Shown: piece after piece, positions 17,387 to 25,393 of the stretch
Numbering within the stretch: position 1 is the first letter of the stretch
How the letters are laid out: every line of letters starts with the position of its first letter
Translations under genes and position numbers: made by a program
NCBI GenBank assembly: GCA_017396025.1
Contig: JAFQNF010000013.1
Coordinates: forward strand, 1 to 42,108
Direction: 5' to 3'
Length of the DNA: 42,108 nucleotides
From: a bacterium
GTDB lineage: Bacteria; Cyanobacteriota; Vampirovibrionia; Gastranaerophilales; Gastranaerophilaceae
Notes under the pieces: model-generated
What the model saw: the letters and a program-made list of their open reading frames with translations, nothing else
Databases searched by the model: none
What the model was told of the DNA's origin: nothing

Positions 17387-17408
17387 TTCTTTCTCCGAGG
17401 TTTTATTC

Positions 17409-17414
17409 TATAAT
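17409..17414 (+). promoter_or_regulatory. Putative -10 box of leuC
   Basis: A perfect TATAAT lies 36 bases before the leuC ATG. The -35 position would fall on the tsaD start codon and matches poorly. The complementary strand offers a TATTAT-type box for tsaD. The assignment rests on position only. Confidence 0.3.
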
Positions 17415-17450
17415 AATATCACTTAAATAGTTTTTGTGTGAGGAAATAAA

Positions 17451-18716
17451 ATGGCAAGACCGATGAATATAACAGAAAAAATATTAGCAGAACACGCAGG
17501 CTTGGAAGAAGTAAAAGCTGGTCAACTTATTAGTGCAAAAGTTGATATTACTCTTGCAAATGATATTACTGGTCCGGTTTCTATTAATGAATTTAAAAAA
17601 ATCGGTGTTGAGAAAGTTTTTGATAAAGAACGAGTTGTTTTTGTTCCAGACCATTTTGTTCCAAACAAGGATATTAAGTCAGCAGAGCAAGTTAAAGTGG
17701 TAAGAGAATTTTCTCGTGCTCAAGATTTAACTCACTTTTTTGAAGTTGGAAGAATGGGAATAGAACATGCATTATTACCAGATAATGGTATTGTAACTGC
17801 TGGTGATATTGTAATTGGGGCAGATTCTCATACTTGTACATATGGAGCATTGGGTGCTTTTTCAACTGGCATGGGCTCAACTGATATAGCTTGTGCGATG
17901 GCATCAGGTGATACTTGGTTAAAAGTTCCATCTGCAATAAAAGTTGAATTTAATGGAAAATTGAATAAATATGTTACAGCTAAAGACTTAATTCTTCACT
18001 TAATCGGTGATATTGGTGTTGATGGGGCTTTATATAAAACTCTTGAAATTGGTGGTTCTACAATTAGAGAATTACCAATGGATGGTCGTTTTACTATCTG
18101 CAATATGGCGATTGAAGCAGGTGCAAAAAATGGAATTATAGAAGCAGATGATATTACAAAAGAATATTTAAAAGGCCGAAGTATTAGAGAACCTAAATTC
18201 TATAAATCTGATGAAGGTGCAGAATACGAAAAAGTAATTGTATATAATACGGAAGAAATAGAACCAGTTGTTGCATTTCCACATTTGCCTGGAAATACCA
18301 AATTTGTTTCTCAAGCTGGTGATGTAAAAATACACCAAGCTGTAATTGGAAGCTGTACAAATGGTAGACTTTCAGATATAGCAGCAGCTGCAGAAGTATT
18401 AAAAGGTAGAAAAGTTCATAGAGATGTTAGATTGATTGTTTTCCCTGCGACTCAAGAAATTTATCTTCAAGCATTAAGGGCAGGATATTTAGAAACAATT
18501 ATTGAAGCTGGTGGTGCAGTATCAACACCAACTTGTGGACCTTGTCTTGGTGGACATGCCGGAATTTTAGCATCTGGCGAGCGTGCTATTTCAACTACAA
18601 ACAGAAACTTTGTAGGTAGAATGGGACACGTAGATAGTGAAGTTTATTTATCTTCACCATATGTAGCAGCAGCAAGTGCTGTTATGGGTAAAATTGCTTC
18701 ACCAAAAGAACTTTAA
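17451..18716 (+). CDS. leuC: 3-isopropylmalate dehydratase large subunit LeuC
   Basis: LeuC with the small subunit LeuD isomerises 2- to 3-isopropylmalate in leucine synthesis through a 4Fe-4S cluster. The 421 residues fit the shorter LeuC/HacA-type subgroup rather than the roughly 470-residue enterobacterial form. The cluster cysteines are in GSCTNGR (near residue 300) and [10 protein letters not shown] (near 360), and [14 protein letters not shown] substrate residues are present. The start follows GTGAGGAAATAAA. leuD does not follow; a REP-like palindrome and a convergent gene do. leuA lies about 9 kb away on the other strand, so the leucine pathway is split. Confidence 0.96.
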   Translation: MARPMNITEKILAEHAGLEEVKAGQLISAKVDITLANDITGPVSINEFKKIGVEKVFDKERVVFVPDHFVPNKDIKSAEQVKVVREFSRAQDLTHFFEVGRMGIEHALLPDNGIVTAGDIVIGADSHTCTYGALGAFSTGMGSTDIACAMASGDTWLKVPSAIKVEFNGKLNKYVTAKDLILHLIGDIGVDGALYKTLEIGGSTIRELPMDGRFTICNMAIEAGAKNGIIEADDITKEYLKGRSIREPKFYKSDEGAEYEKVIVYNTEEIEPVVAFPHLPGNTKFVSQAGDVKIHQAVIGSCTNGRLSDIAAAAEVLKGRKVHRDVRLIVFPATQEIYLQALRAGYLETIIEAGGAVSTPTCGPCLGGHAGILASGERAISTTNRNFVGRMGHVDSEVYLSSPYVAAASAVMGKIASPKEL

Positions 18717-18751
18717 TGTCATTACGAGGAACAAAGTTCCGTGGCAATCTA
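18717..18751. repeat. REP-like palindromic repeat element
   Basis: The 35 bases after the leuC stop codon begin TGTCATTACGAGGAAC and end GTTCCGTGGCAATCTA. The core GGAAC-AAA-GTTCC is a perfect hairpin, flanked by imperfectly complementary ATTAC/GGCAAT arms. The pattern matches a widespread bacterial intergenic repeat of the CATTGCGAGGA...GTGGCAATCT type, known to me from many unrelated genomes. It sits between two convergent genes and could also act as a transcription barrier. Only one copy is visible here. Confidence 0.6.
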
Positions 18752-18782
18752 GTACATGTTTATTTTGTGGTGTGATTTTTTC

Positions 18783-19583
18783 TTAAATATTTTTTATAAA
18801 TTCAGATAGTAAGTTTTTAAAGCTTTCTTTAACTCTATCTGCTGTTTCAATTACTTCTTGGTGGTTTAACGGATTTTCTGTAACACCAGAAGCATAGTTT
18901 GTTAAACAACTTATGCCTAAAACATTTAAACCACAATAATTTGCTACGATAGCTTCTGGTACTGTTGACATACCAACAGCGTTTCCGCCTAATAATCTAA
19001 ACATTTTTATTTCAGCAGGTGTTTCATAGCTTGGACCTGTTGTAGAAACATAAACACCTTTTTGATAATCAATGTTTAAGTTTTTAGCTATTTCCTCTGC
19101 TTTATTTATCAATTTTTTTGAATAAACTTCACTCATATCTGGGAAACGAGTTCCTAGTGTATCATCGTTTTTGCCCATTAATGGATTTGTTCCCATAAAA
19201 TTAATATGGTCTGTAATGAACATTAAATCACCAGGTTTGAATTCTGCTGTTACAGCACCTGCGGCATTGGTTATAATTAATGTTTTTACGCCTAATTTTT
19301 TCATAACTTTAACAGGGAATGTAACTGTTTGCATTGAATAACCTTCATAGAAATGGTATCTTCCTTGCATCATAACAACTTTTTTACCATTAACTTCTGC
19401 AAAAACAAGTTGCCCTTTATGACCTTGAACGTTAGATTTTTCAAATCCTGGGATGTCGTTATAAGAAATTTTGATAGAGTCAAAAGCGTCAGCAAAATCG
19501 CCTAAGCCACTACCAAGAATAATACCAATTTCAGGTTGAAAGTCACAAATTTTCTCACGAATATAATTTACTGTTAAATCCAT
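18783..19583 (-). CDS. punA: Purine nucleoside phosphorylase (PNP-I, trimeric type)
   Basis: This enzyme splits inosine and guanosine with phosphate into base and ribose-1-phosphate for purine salvage. The family marks are GSGLGDF near the start, GHKGQLVFAEVNGKKVVMMQ, GRYHFYEGY, TNAAGAV and the late NHQEV motif of the trimeric type. A longer frame starts at an ATG at 19592, but its Shine-Dalgarno sequence would be too close. The ATG at 19583 has AAGGG at a normal distance, giving 266 residues. It is the last gene of the malQ-queD-uppP-punA operon. The uppP stop codon overlaps its ribosome binding site. Confidence 0.94.
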   Translation of the reverse strand: MDLTVNYIREKICDFQPEIGIILGSGLGDFADAFDSIKISYNDIPGFEKSNVQGHKGQLVFAEVNGKKVVMMQGRYHFYEGYSMQTVTFPVKVMKKLGVKTLIITNAAGAVTAEFKPGDLMFITDHINFMGTNPLMGKNDDTLGTRFPDMSEVYSKKLINKAEEIAKNLNIDYQKGVYVSTTGPSYETPAEIKMFRLLGGNAVGMSTVPEAIVANYCGLNVLGISCLTNYASGVTENPLNHQEVIETADRVKESFKNLLSEFIKNI

Positions 19584-19595
19584 ATTTTGCATCCC

Positions 19596-20438
19596 TTATA
19601 CAATATTAAAAAACACAAAAGTTGCTACACCTATTATTATGCAGTAATACGCAAAAAATGCAAGTGAGTATTTGCCTACGAACTTTAGAAAATACTTAAT
19701 GCAGATATATCCAACAATTGCTGAAACGATTGTTCCTATTATGATTGCGCTCCAATTGTATTGACTAAATTCACTCATGTCAATTTTTATGAACGGATAA
19801 AGCATAGAAGCACCAATAATGATTGGAATGCTTAATAAGAATGAATATCTAGCTGCTGATACTCTATCTTTTTTGCATAACAAACCAGAAGCTATTGTTA
19901 AACCAGAACGAGAAAATCCTGGAAGTGCTGCTATTCCTTGAAAAATCGCCATAATTATTGATGTTTTTAAATCAATGTTGTCTGATTTTTCAGCAAGTTT
20001 TTTTGAATATGCTTCTGCTGAAAAGAGTAAAATACCTGTGAAAACAAGTAAAATACCAACAATTGCAGGGGCAAATACTAAGTTTTCTGCCACATCATGT
20101 AAAGGAAATGCAATTACAACAGTTATTACTGTGCCAAGCAAGATATAAAGAGCAAGTTTCGCTTCTTTTGATGAGAAATCTTTTGTTTTTACTGCATGGA
20201 TGAATGCTTTGATAATTTCCCAAATATCTTTTCTAAAAAAGATTAATACAGCAATTAAAGTGCCTAGGTGGAGCATAATATCAAGGAAAATTTCTTGAGA
20301 AGATTCTTGCCCTATTTCTATTCCTTTCAACACTTTGTATAGGTTTGATGTTATAACCAAGTGTGCTGAACTTGAAATAGGCAGGAACTCACTAAGCCCC
20401 TGCACTATACCCATTATAATTGCTTGTATAATATGCAT
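19596..20438 (-). CDS. uppP: Undecaprenyl-diphosphatase UppP (BacA)
   Basis: UppP is an integral membrane phosphatase that recycles undecaprenyl pyrophosphate for peptidoglycan and other surface polymers; overproduction gives bacitracin resistance in known bacteria. The 280 residues have about eight hydrophobic segments and both family motifs, QGLSEFLPISSSAHL (about 13-27) and PGFSRSG (about 174-180). The start has GAGGAA six bases upstream, lying over the end of queD. The gap to punA is only three bases. Together with the LCP gene it indicates lipid-linked surface polymer synthesis. Confidence 0.96.
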   Translation of the reverse strand: MHIIQAIIMGIVQGLSEFLPISSSAHLVITSNLYKVLKGIEIGQESSQEIFLDIMLHLGTLIAVLIFFRKDIWEIIKAFIHAVKTKDFSSKEAKLALYILLGTVITVVIAFPLHDVAENLVFAPAIVGILLVFTGILLFSAEAYSKKLAEKSDNIDLKTSIIMAIFQGIAALPGFSRSGLTIASGLLCKKDRVSAARYSFLLSIPIIIGASMLYPFIKIDMSEFSQYNWSAIIIGTIVSAIVGYICIKYFLKFVGKYSLAFFAYYCIIIGVATFVFFNIV

Positions 20439-20441
20439 TTA

Positions 20442-20801
20442 TTATTCCTCAAAATAGCTTGCGCAAGCTCTTTCTGTTTCCCAAACAGAAACTTTATAAG
20501 TGCAAGCAATTTTTTCTTTTAGTTTTGTATAAATAAATTTAGAAAGAATTTCACTACTTGGGCTTACGCCTTTAAATTCTGGAAGTTCATTGATATCCTT
20601 GTGATCAAGCATATCCAAAATAGCGTTAAGTTCTTTTTTTAGGACTTTAAAATCAATTAAAAGGTTTGATTTATCAAGCTCTGTGCCACGAACATAAGCT
20701 TCAACTTTCCAGTTGTGACCGTGTTGGTTTTCACATTCACCGTTGTAGTTTAACAAATGGTGTGCTGCCGCAAAATGACTTTCTACTTTTAATTCGTGCA
20801 T
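20442..20801 (-). CDS. queD: 6-carboxytetrahydropterin synthase QueD
   Basis: QueD (PTPS family) converts dihydroneopterin triphosphate to 6-carboxytetrahydropterin, the second step towards queuosine/7-deazapurines. In 119 residues it shows the zinc histidines (H15, H27, H29) and the catalytic Cys C23 in GECENQHGHNWKV, then DHKDIN and a late E in VWETERA. This matches the QueD type rather than mammalian PTPS. Its ATG overlaps the malQ stop by one base, with AAGG in malQ as the ribosome binding site. No queC, queE or queF is nearby, and no preQ1 riboswitch is seen upstream of the operon. Confidence 0.95.
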   Translation of the reverse strand: MHELKVESHFAAAHHLLNYNGECENQHGHNWKVEAYVRGTELDKSNLLIDFKVLKKELNAILDMLDHKDINELPEFKGVSPSSEILSKFIYTKLKEKIACTYKVSVWETERACASYFEE

Positions 20802-22717
20802 TATATTAAACCTTCTAATTTTTTGATAGTTTCTTGATTTGCAGCTGCAAATTCGTGTCCTCTTGCTTCAATAGCAAGTTTTAAAATTAATGGAAGATTT
20901 AATGCTTTACCTTCTTTTAGGTTGTTACAATAAACTTCTTCGTAGTTATCTGGAATTCTTAATGACCAGTTAGCGTCACCAGATGTTCCAGGGCGGTTGT
21001 AAACATCATATAAACCTAAGAAGTCTGTGAAGAATACTTGAATGTTTGCTGATTTGCAAGCAAATAATTCGATTAACTTCATTTGATTTAAGAAATCAGC
21101 TTCATTTGAACATCTAACAGCAACTTGTTCTTTTTCTTCAGCAGTTGCGTCTGGACATAAGTCTTCAGCTAAGTTTTTACCGTTTAAATAACCTTCTTCT
21201 GTGTGAACTGTTTTATCCGCCCACATTCTGATAGGTTCATTATCGTGAGTACCAACCATTGCCCAGCTTCTTTCGTTGATATTTTTACAACGGTATGGGT
21301 GCATTGGTTTTTCTGGTACTACGAATTGAATTAGCTTCATACCTTGTAAGTCATATTCTTTCATTACGCTAACAACAGGCATTGTTAAAGTACCTAAGTC
21401 TTCGCATACGATAGAATCTTTATCTAAACCAACTTCTTCAGCAGCACCGATAACGATTTTTTCAACTAAACGACCATACAATCTAACTTGTTCTGGTGTT
21501 AGGCTTAAAATTCTTTCTTCTTTGTCTGCTTCAACTTCGTGGTTTAAATCTTCCATTTTTGCAACAGCATATCTTGAAAGAATTGGGTGTTCTGGAGATG
21601 AATATAATCTTCCAGCACCTTCTTCGATTTTTGGTTTTTTGCCAGAAACATATACCCAAGGGTCAATTAAACCGACCATGTGGTCAATTCTTACACCACC
21701 AGGGTTTTCTGTGAACATTTTTTTGTATAGTTCCTTCATTAACAATCCGCCTTCACCAAGTGAACCATCTGGATTGAATAATTTTTCAGGATCCATAACA
21801 GGGAAGCCCCAAGCTTGACCATCATCAGAGAAAAGGTCTGGAGGGCAACCTAGGCACCAACCTTTTAAGAAGTATGCTTGATAAGCCCAATTGTCACGGT
21901 CAGAGAATGCTACTTGGCGGTCTGCAATCATCTTCAAGCCTTTTGATTGAGCATATTCTCTTGTTTTTTCATTTTGAACAGAAATAACAAACTGACAGAA
22001 TGAATAGTATTCAATAATATCAGCATATTTTTCTTTTAATTCTTGAATTCTTTGAGCATATTGAACTTTTTGTTCTTCTGTTTCTGGATTGAATAAAGCT
22101 TTATCCATTTCAGAAGTCCACATTGGCCAATAGTCGTTGCCGTGTTCTTCAATTAATGCTTCATATAAAGAGTCTTTTTCTAACCAGAATTTGTTAGCTT
22201 CTTTATATGCTTCATATTTTGCTTTTAAATCAGCATTGTCTAAATTTTTAAAGTTTGCAAAAGCTTCTTTTAAAGCTTCTTCTTGAGCGTTAAAAATATA
22301 AGAATATGCAGTTTTATTGATGTTTTTGTTTGGATTGTTTTCTGTAATTCTGTTATAAGTTTCAACAGATAAAATGTTGAACCATTCTTCTGTTGTTAAC
22401 TGTTCTAAGTCGATGAACAATGGGTTATTTGAGAAAATTGTACCTGTATATGGAGAAGCGTCGATAGACTTTGTTCTTCCAGCAGGTCCAAGTTGAACAT
22501 CAGTAAAAACCCCAGATAAGAAGTCCATTAATTTTTTTGCAGCTGTTGAATTGCTTGTGCCAAAACCTGTGTTTTTGCCATATTCCGCAGGGAAACTGTT
22601 TGCGTGAGAAATAAATGCAAAATGTTTTTTACCTAAAACGCCTAATGCTTCTCTTATAACACTTTTTGCTTCCACACTAGAGAAAACTGATTGTTTTTGT
22701 TCATCGCAATAAGTCAT
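20801..22717 (-). CDS. malQ: 4-alpha-glucanotransferase (amylomaltase, GH77)
   Basis: This enzyme transfers 1,4-glucan chains between maltodextrins, in glycogen and maltose metabolism. The 638 residues carry the GH77 features: SPYTGTIFSNNPLFIDLEQL at 88-107, the nucleophile D345 in RIDH, the acid/base E439 in CEDLG, and the transition-state stabiliser D492 in THDNEP. The region at 264-306, usually GDIPIYVA...PPD.FS..GQ.WGNP, here reads ADRQVAFSDRDNW and then PPDLFSDDGQAWGFP. This is a divergent but complete subtype with a helical insertion at about 150-230. It is the first gene of the operon with queD, uppP and punA. A glycan role fits with the exported GH13 enzyme nearby. Confidence 0.92.
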   Translation of the reverse strand: MTYCDEQKQSVFSSVEAKSVIREALGVLGKKHFAFISHANSFPAEYGKNTGFGTSNSTAAKKLMDFLSGVFTDVQLGPAGRTKSIDASPYTGTIFSNNPLFIDLEQLTTEEWFNILSVETYNRITENNPNKNINKTAYSYIFNAQEEALKEAFANFKNLDNADLKAKYEAYKEANKFWLEKDSLYEALIEEHGNDYWPMWTSEMDKALFNPETEEQKVQYAQRIQELKEKYADIIEYYSFCQFVISVQNEKTREYAQSKGLKMIADRQVAFSDRDNWAYQAYFLKGWCLGCPPDLFSDDGQAWGFPVMDPEKLFNPDGSLGEGGLLMKELYKKMFTENPGGVRIDHMVGLIDPWVYVSGKKPKIEEGAGRLYSSPEHPILSRYAVAKMEDLNHEVEADKEERILSLTPEQVRLYGRLVEKIVIGAAEEVGLDKDSIVCEDLGTLTMPVVSVMKEYDLQGMKLIQFVVPEKPMHPYRCKNINERSWAMVGTHDNEPIRMWADKTVHTEEGYLNGKNLAEDLCPDATAEEKEQVAVRCSNEADFLNQMKLIELFACKSANIQVFFTDFLGLYDVYNRPGTSGDANWSLRIPDNYEEVYCNNLKEGKALNLPLILKLAIEARGHEFAAANQETIKKLEGLI

Positions 22718-22799
22718 AATTTTCCATATCCTTAAAATCTAACTACCATAGACTTTATTTTATATTCTTCAAGGATATTTTACAAGTTAAATATTATGA

Positions 22800-23237
22800 C
22801 TAAAGCGAAGAATAATATTCATCTGTTTTTTTAGATAAATTATTTACTGAATCTATAATGCTTTGTTGATTAGAATTGTCTTTTAGATATTCTAAAATTT
22901 CTGCTTTAGTTCCCTTTAAAAGATAATTTTGAGTTAATCTGTCGCTGTTATTATGATGAACACCAACAAATAATCTTCTTTGGGTTTTTGGCTCAGCTTC
23001 ATCGTATTCAATACCTAATAATGCTTTATTGTCTGTATCAGGAACAGAAAAAGATACAAATACTTTTCTAAAAAGGCCGTTTTCTGGAACTTGCTTTTCT
23101 GCAGTTTCTGCCAAAACTTCTTTTGTTTTTGGTACCAATATATTCATTTTTTGTTCGTATGTAAGCATTATAGGTGAGTCCTTACCTGCTTGAGAAAACT
23201 GAGTATTAAATTTATTGTAATTATTGTTTATTTTCAT
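22800..23237 (-). CDS. Hypothetical protein (145 aa), downstream partner of the RelA/SpoT-domain gene
   Basis: I do not recognise the family. The first 20 residues are Asn/Gln-rich and polar (MKINNNYNKFNTQFSQAGKD). Residues about 57-105 look like an antiparallel beta-sheet (FRKVFVSFSV, ALLGIEYDE, RRLFVGVHHN). The C-terminal 40 residues are helical and polar. There is no signal peptide or membrane helix. It lies 53 bases downstream of the 684-residue gene on the same strand and is probably co-transcribed. Small size and position make it a candidate immunity protein, antitoxin or chaperone for that protein, but there is no direct evidence. The ribosome binding site is weak (AGGA, 12 bases away). 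Confidence 0.75.
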   Translation of the reverse strand: MKINNNYNKFNTQFSQAGKDSPIMLTYEQKMNILVPKTKEVLAETAEKQVPENGLFRKVFVSFSVPDTDNKALLGIEYDEAEPKTQRRLFVGVHHNNSDRLTQNYLLKGTKAEILEYLKDNSNQQSIIDSVNNLSKKTDEYYSSL

Positions 23238-23290
23238 TTTAACTACATTCCTAATTGTACCATATTTAAAACATATGAATTATTTTTTTG

Positions 23291-25345
23291 CTAATGAAGT
23301 GATTTTGCAAAGTTTGTTAAACCGCTTCTTGTTAGCATTTGCATTGCTTCATCACTTATTACTTGACCAGCTTCTGTTGTAAATGTTCCTCTCAAAACTG
23401 GTTCAGCTGCTTCAATACCTAATTCTTTCAATCTTAACCAATTATAAACATCCGTTAGATATTGATTATATTGCTTATAACTGTCTTTTGACATACTTTT
23501 GATTGTGTCATAAATCGGTGCGTATTCTGTATCAAGATCTGTAATTTTATTTTGACGAATATCGTACGGAATATGTTCAACATCTGCAAATTGGTTTACT
23601 TCTTTTCCTCTAATTTGTAATTCGCCGTTGATAGAATCATCAAATGAATATTTAGTGTTCATTTGCGTTGAAGTATAACCTGATTTTTTTATTGCTCCTT
23701 TTTCTGTCAGATTTAACTTGTCGGTTTTAACAACAGTTTTATCTCCATCTAGTGAGACATCTGAGTGTTCAAATGCAAAGTCTTTATCCATTTTAGAAAC
23801 AATATCAAGTTTTCCATTAGGGTATGCATCAGCAATTTCTTGAAGTTGTCTATTTGTGAAATATGAAGATAGGTCATTGCCATAATTATTTAATTCTGTT
23901 ATTGAAATATCACCGTTTCTAATACCAGCAACTAAAGCATTAAAAGTATCTGCGGTTTGAGCTTCTTTTAATGCATTAATAACCGATGGTTGAACAGCAT
24001 CAAGTGATGTTAGCATTTCTTTGCTAAAACCACTTTTGTCACCGCTTAAATATTTTACAAAATCATCATATGTAATTCCTGTATTTTCTAATTTTGATTC
24101 AATTAATGTTTTGGCTTCTGTCGGAGTTAAACTCTTCATTTGAACACGAATACCAACACCATCACCGATTGCTTCTAAGCAACTTTTTTCATCAATTACT
24201 GATATTTCACCATCTTCTAATTTTTTTGCAAGTTTTTCAAAAATAGAATTAGAACTTTTGGGTCTACTTGTAATTTCTATTCCATCGATTCCTTTAAATG
24301 CATCTTCTGTTGAAGAACTTGCCTTTTTTAAATTTTTTGAATATTTACTATGTAATGAGTTTGCTTGGTCTGTTAATTCTGCAATTTGTTCTTTTGTTAA
24401 ATTACTAAATTTTGTTTGTCTTTTAGTAAGAATTGCATTCATATTTTTATATTGAATGCCAGAAGTTGCACCGCCCATTACGCCACCAGCTAATGCTCCA
24501 CCAGCTGCGTTTGTTAGTGTTGATTTTGTTAAATCACCAATATTAAATTGAACATCATCTTCAAATGCTGCTTCAATTGTATAATCACTTGCGCCTGTTA
24601 CAGCGCCAGAAATAGCACCATCTAAAGCGCCTCTTTTGGCACCTTGAATAATTGTTTGTTTAACTGTTTGAGTTGCAACTGTTTTTCCTGTAACAGCTGC
24701 TGTTCCTATACCCATTGTGGCGACTGAGATAGCACCATCAACCGCACCAGATAATGCATCTTTTGCGATTTGTTTGCCATCTAATGCGTCACCTTCAACT
24801 TTGTTAGTGGCTCTATCAGCAAATTTTAAACCTGCTTTTGTGGCTGCACCAACACCAGCTGCAGCGCCAATTACACCAAGTGATAAACCACCAGTCATAA
24901 CTGCAGAACCTACAACAGCTACAGCTGCTACGCCTGTTGCAATATTAGAAACTAAATTTACAGAATTTTTTTGTTTTGTTTGAAATTCTGAAATAATTGT
25001 TGAAGCTTCTTCATAGGAAATACTTCCGTTTTTGAAATCTTCAATAGCTTTTTCGCATTTATTTGTGCTTGATCCAATCCCTGTTGCACATTTTATACCA
25101 TTCCAGATATTACTTATAATACCTTGTTCATTTTTAACACTTTGAAGTTGTGCTTCTAAGCTCGCAACTTGTTCTTCTGTTGATTCGGTATTAATTTCAT
25201 TGAAAAGAATTTCAATACCTTCTTGGTCTGATATATTTTCAATTTCAAATATAGAAAGTTCCCCATTTCCATCTGTATCGTACGCTTGGAGTTGGGGGTT
25301 TTGGAATTTATATGCTTCAATATTACCGTTAATACCTTCAGCCAT
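23291..25345 (-). CDS. Large protein with EF-hand, glycine-zipper region and RelA/SpoT-like nucleotidyltransferase domain
   Basis: The 684-residue protein is a mosaic. Residues 23-34 form a canonical EF-hand loop (DTDGNGELSIFE). Residues 131-165 are hydrophobic and Gly/Ala-rich, and further glycine-zipper stretches follow to about 300, a layout typical of membrane-active or toxin-delivery proteins. From about 350 the sequence follows the RelA/SpoT synthetase pattern: R361 and K363 in SRPKSSNSIFEKL (ATP grip), D395 in GDGVGIRV (metal), Y557 in SGYTSTQ (usually GYrSlH), then E575, Q577, R579 in GELQIRG and ADVEH at 587-591. About 160 residues separate the metal Asp from the GY motif, far more than in classic synthetases, so there is a large helical insertion. 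It could make (p)ppGpp or (p)ppApp-like products, or pyrophosphorylate tRNA. No signal peptide or Shine-Dalgarno sequence is seen. The domain call is by eye. Confidence 0.7.
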   Translation of the reverse strand: MAEGINGNIEAYKFQNPQLQAYDTDGNGELSIFEIENISDQEGIEILFNEINTESTEEQVASLEAQLQSVKNEQGIISNIWNGIKCATGIGSSTNKCEKAIEDFKNGSISYEEASTIISEFQTKQKNSVNLVSNIATGVAAVAVVGSAVMTGGLSLGVIGAAAGVGAATKAGLKFADRATNKVEGDALDGKQIAKDALSGAVDGAISVATMGIGTAAVTGKTVATQTVKQTIIQGAKRGALDGAISGAVTGASDYTIEAAFEDDVQFNIGDLTKSTLTNAAGGALAGGVMGGATSGIQYKNMNAILTKRQTKFSNLTKEQIAELTDQANSLHSKYSKNLKKASSSTEDAFKGIDGIEITSRPKSSNSIFEKLAKKLEDGEISVIDEKSCLEAIGDGVGIRVQMKSLTPTEAKTLIESKLENTGITYDDFVKYLSGDKSGFSKEMLTSLDAVQPSVINALKEAQTADTFNALVAGIRNGDISITELNNYGNDLSSYFTNRQLQEIADAYPNGKLDIVSKMDKDFAFEHSDVSLDGDKTVVKTDKLNLTEKGAIKKSGYTSTQMNTKYSFDDSINGELQIRGKEVNQFADVEHIPYDIRQNKITDLDTEYAPIYDTIKSMSKDSYKQYNQYLTDVYNWLRLKELGIEAAEPVLRGTFTTEAGQVISDEAMQMLTRSGLTNFAKSLH

Positions 25346-25393
25346 AAGTTTGTTATCGACTAAAAAGAGTTAAACTTTAATTTTATATTAAGT

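Noticed and set aside
22800..25345. Prophage or integrated element carrying the RelA/SpoT-domain gene
   Set aside because: No integrase, phage structural gene, tRNA target or flanking direct repeat is visible, and base composition looks like the neighbours.
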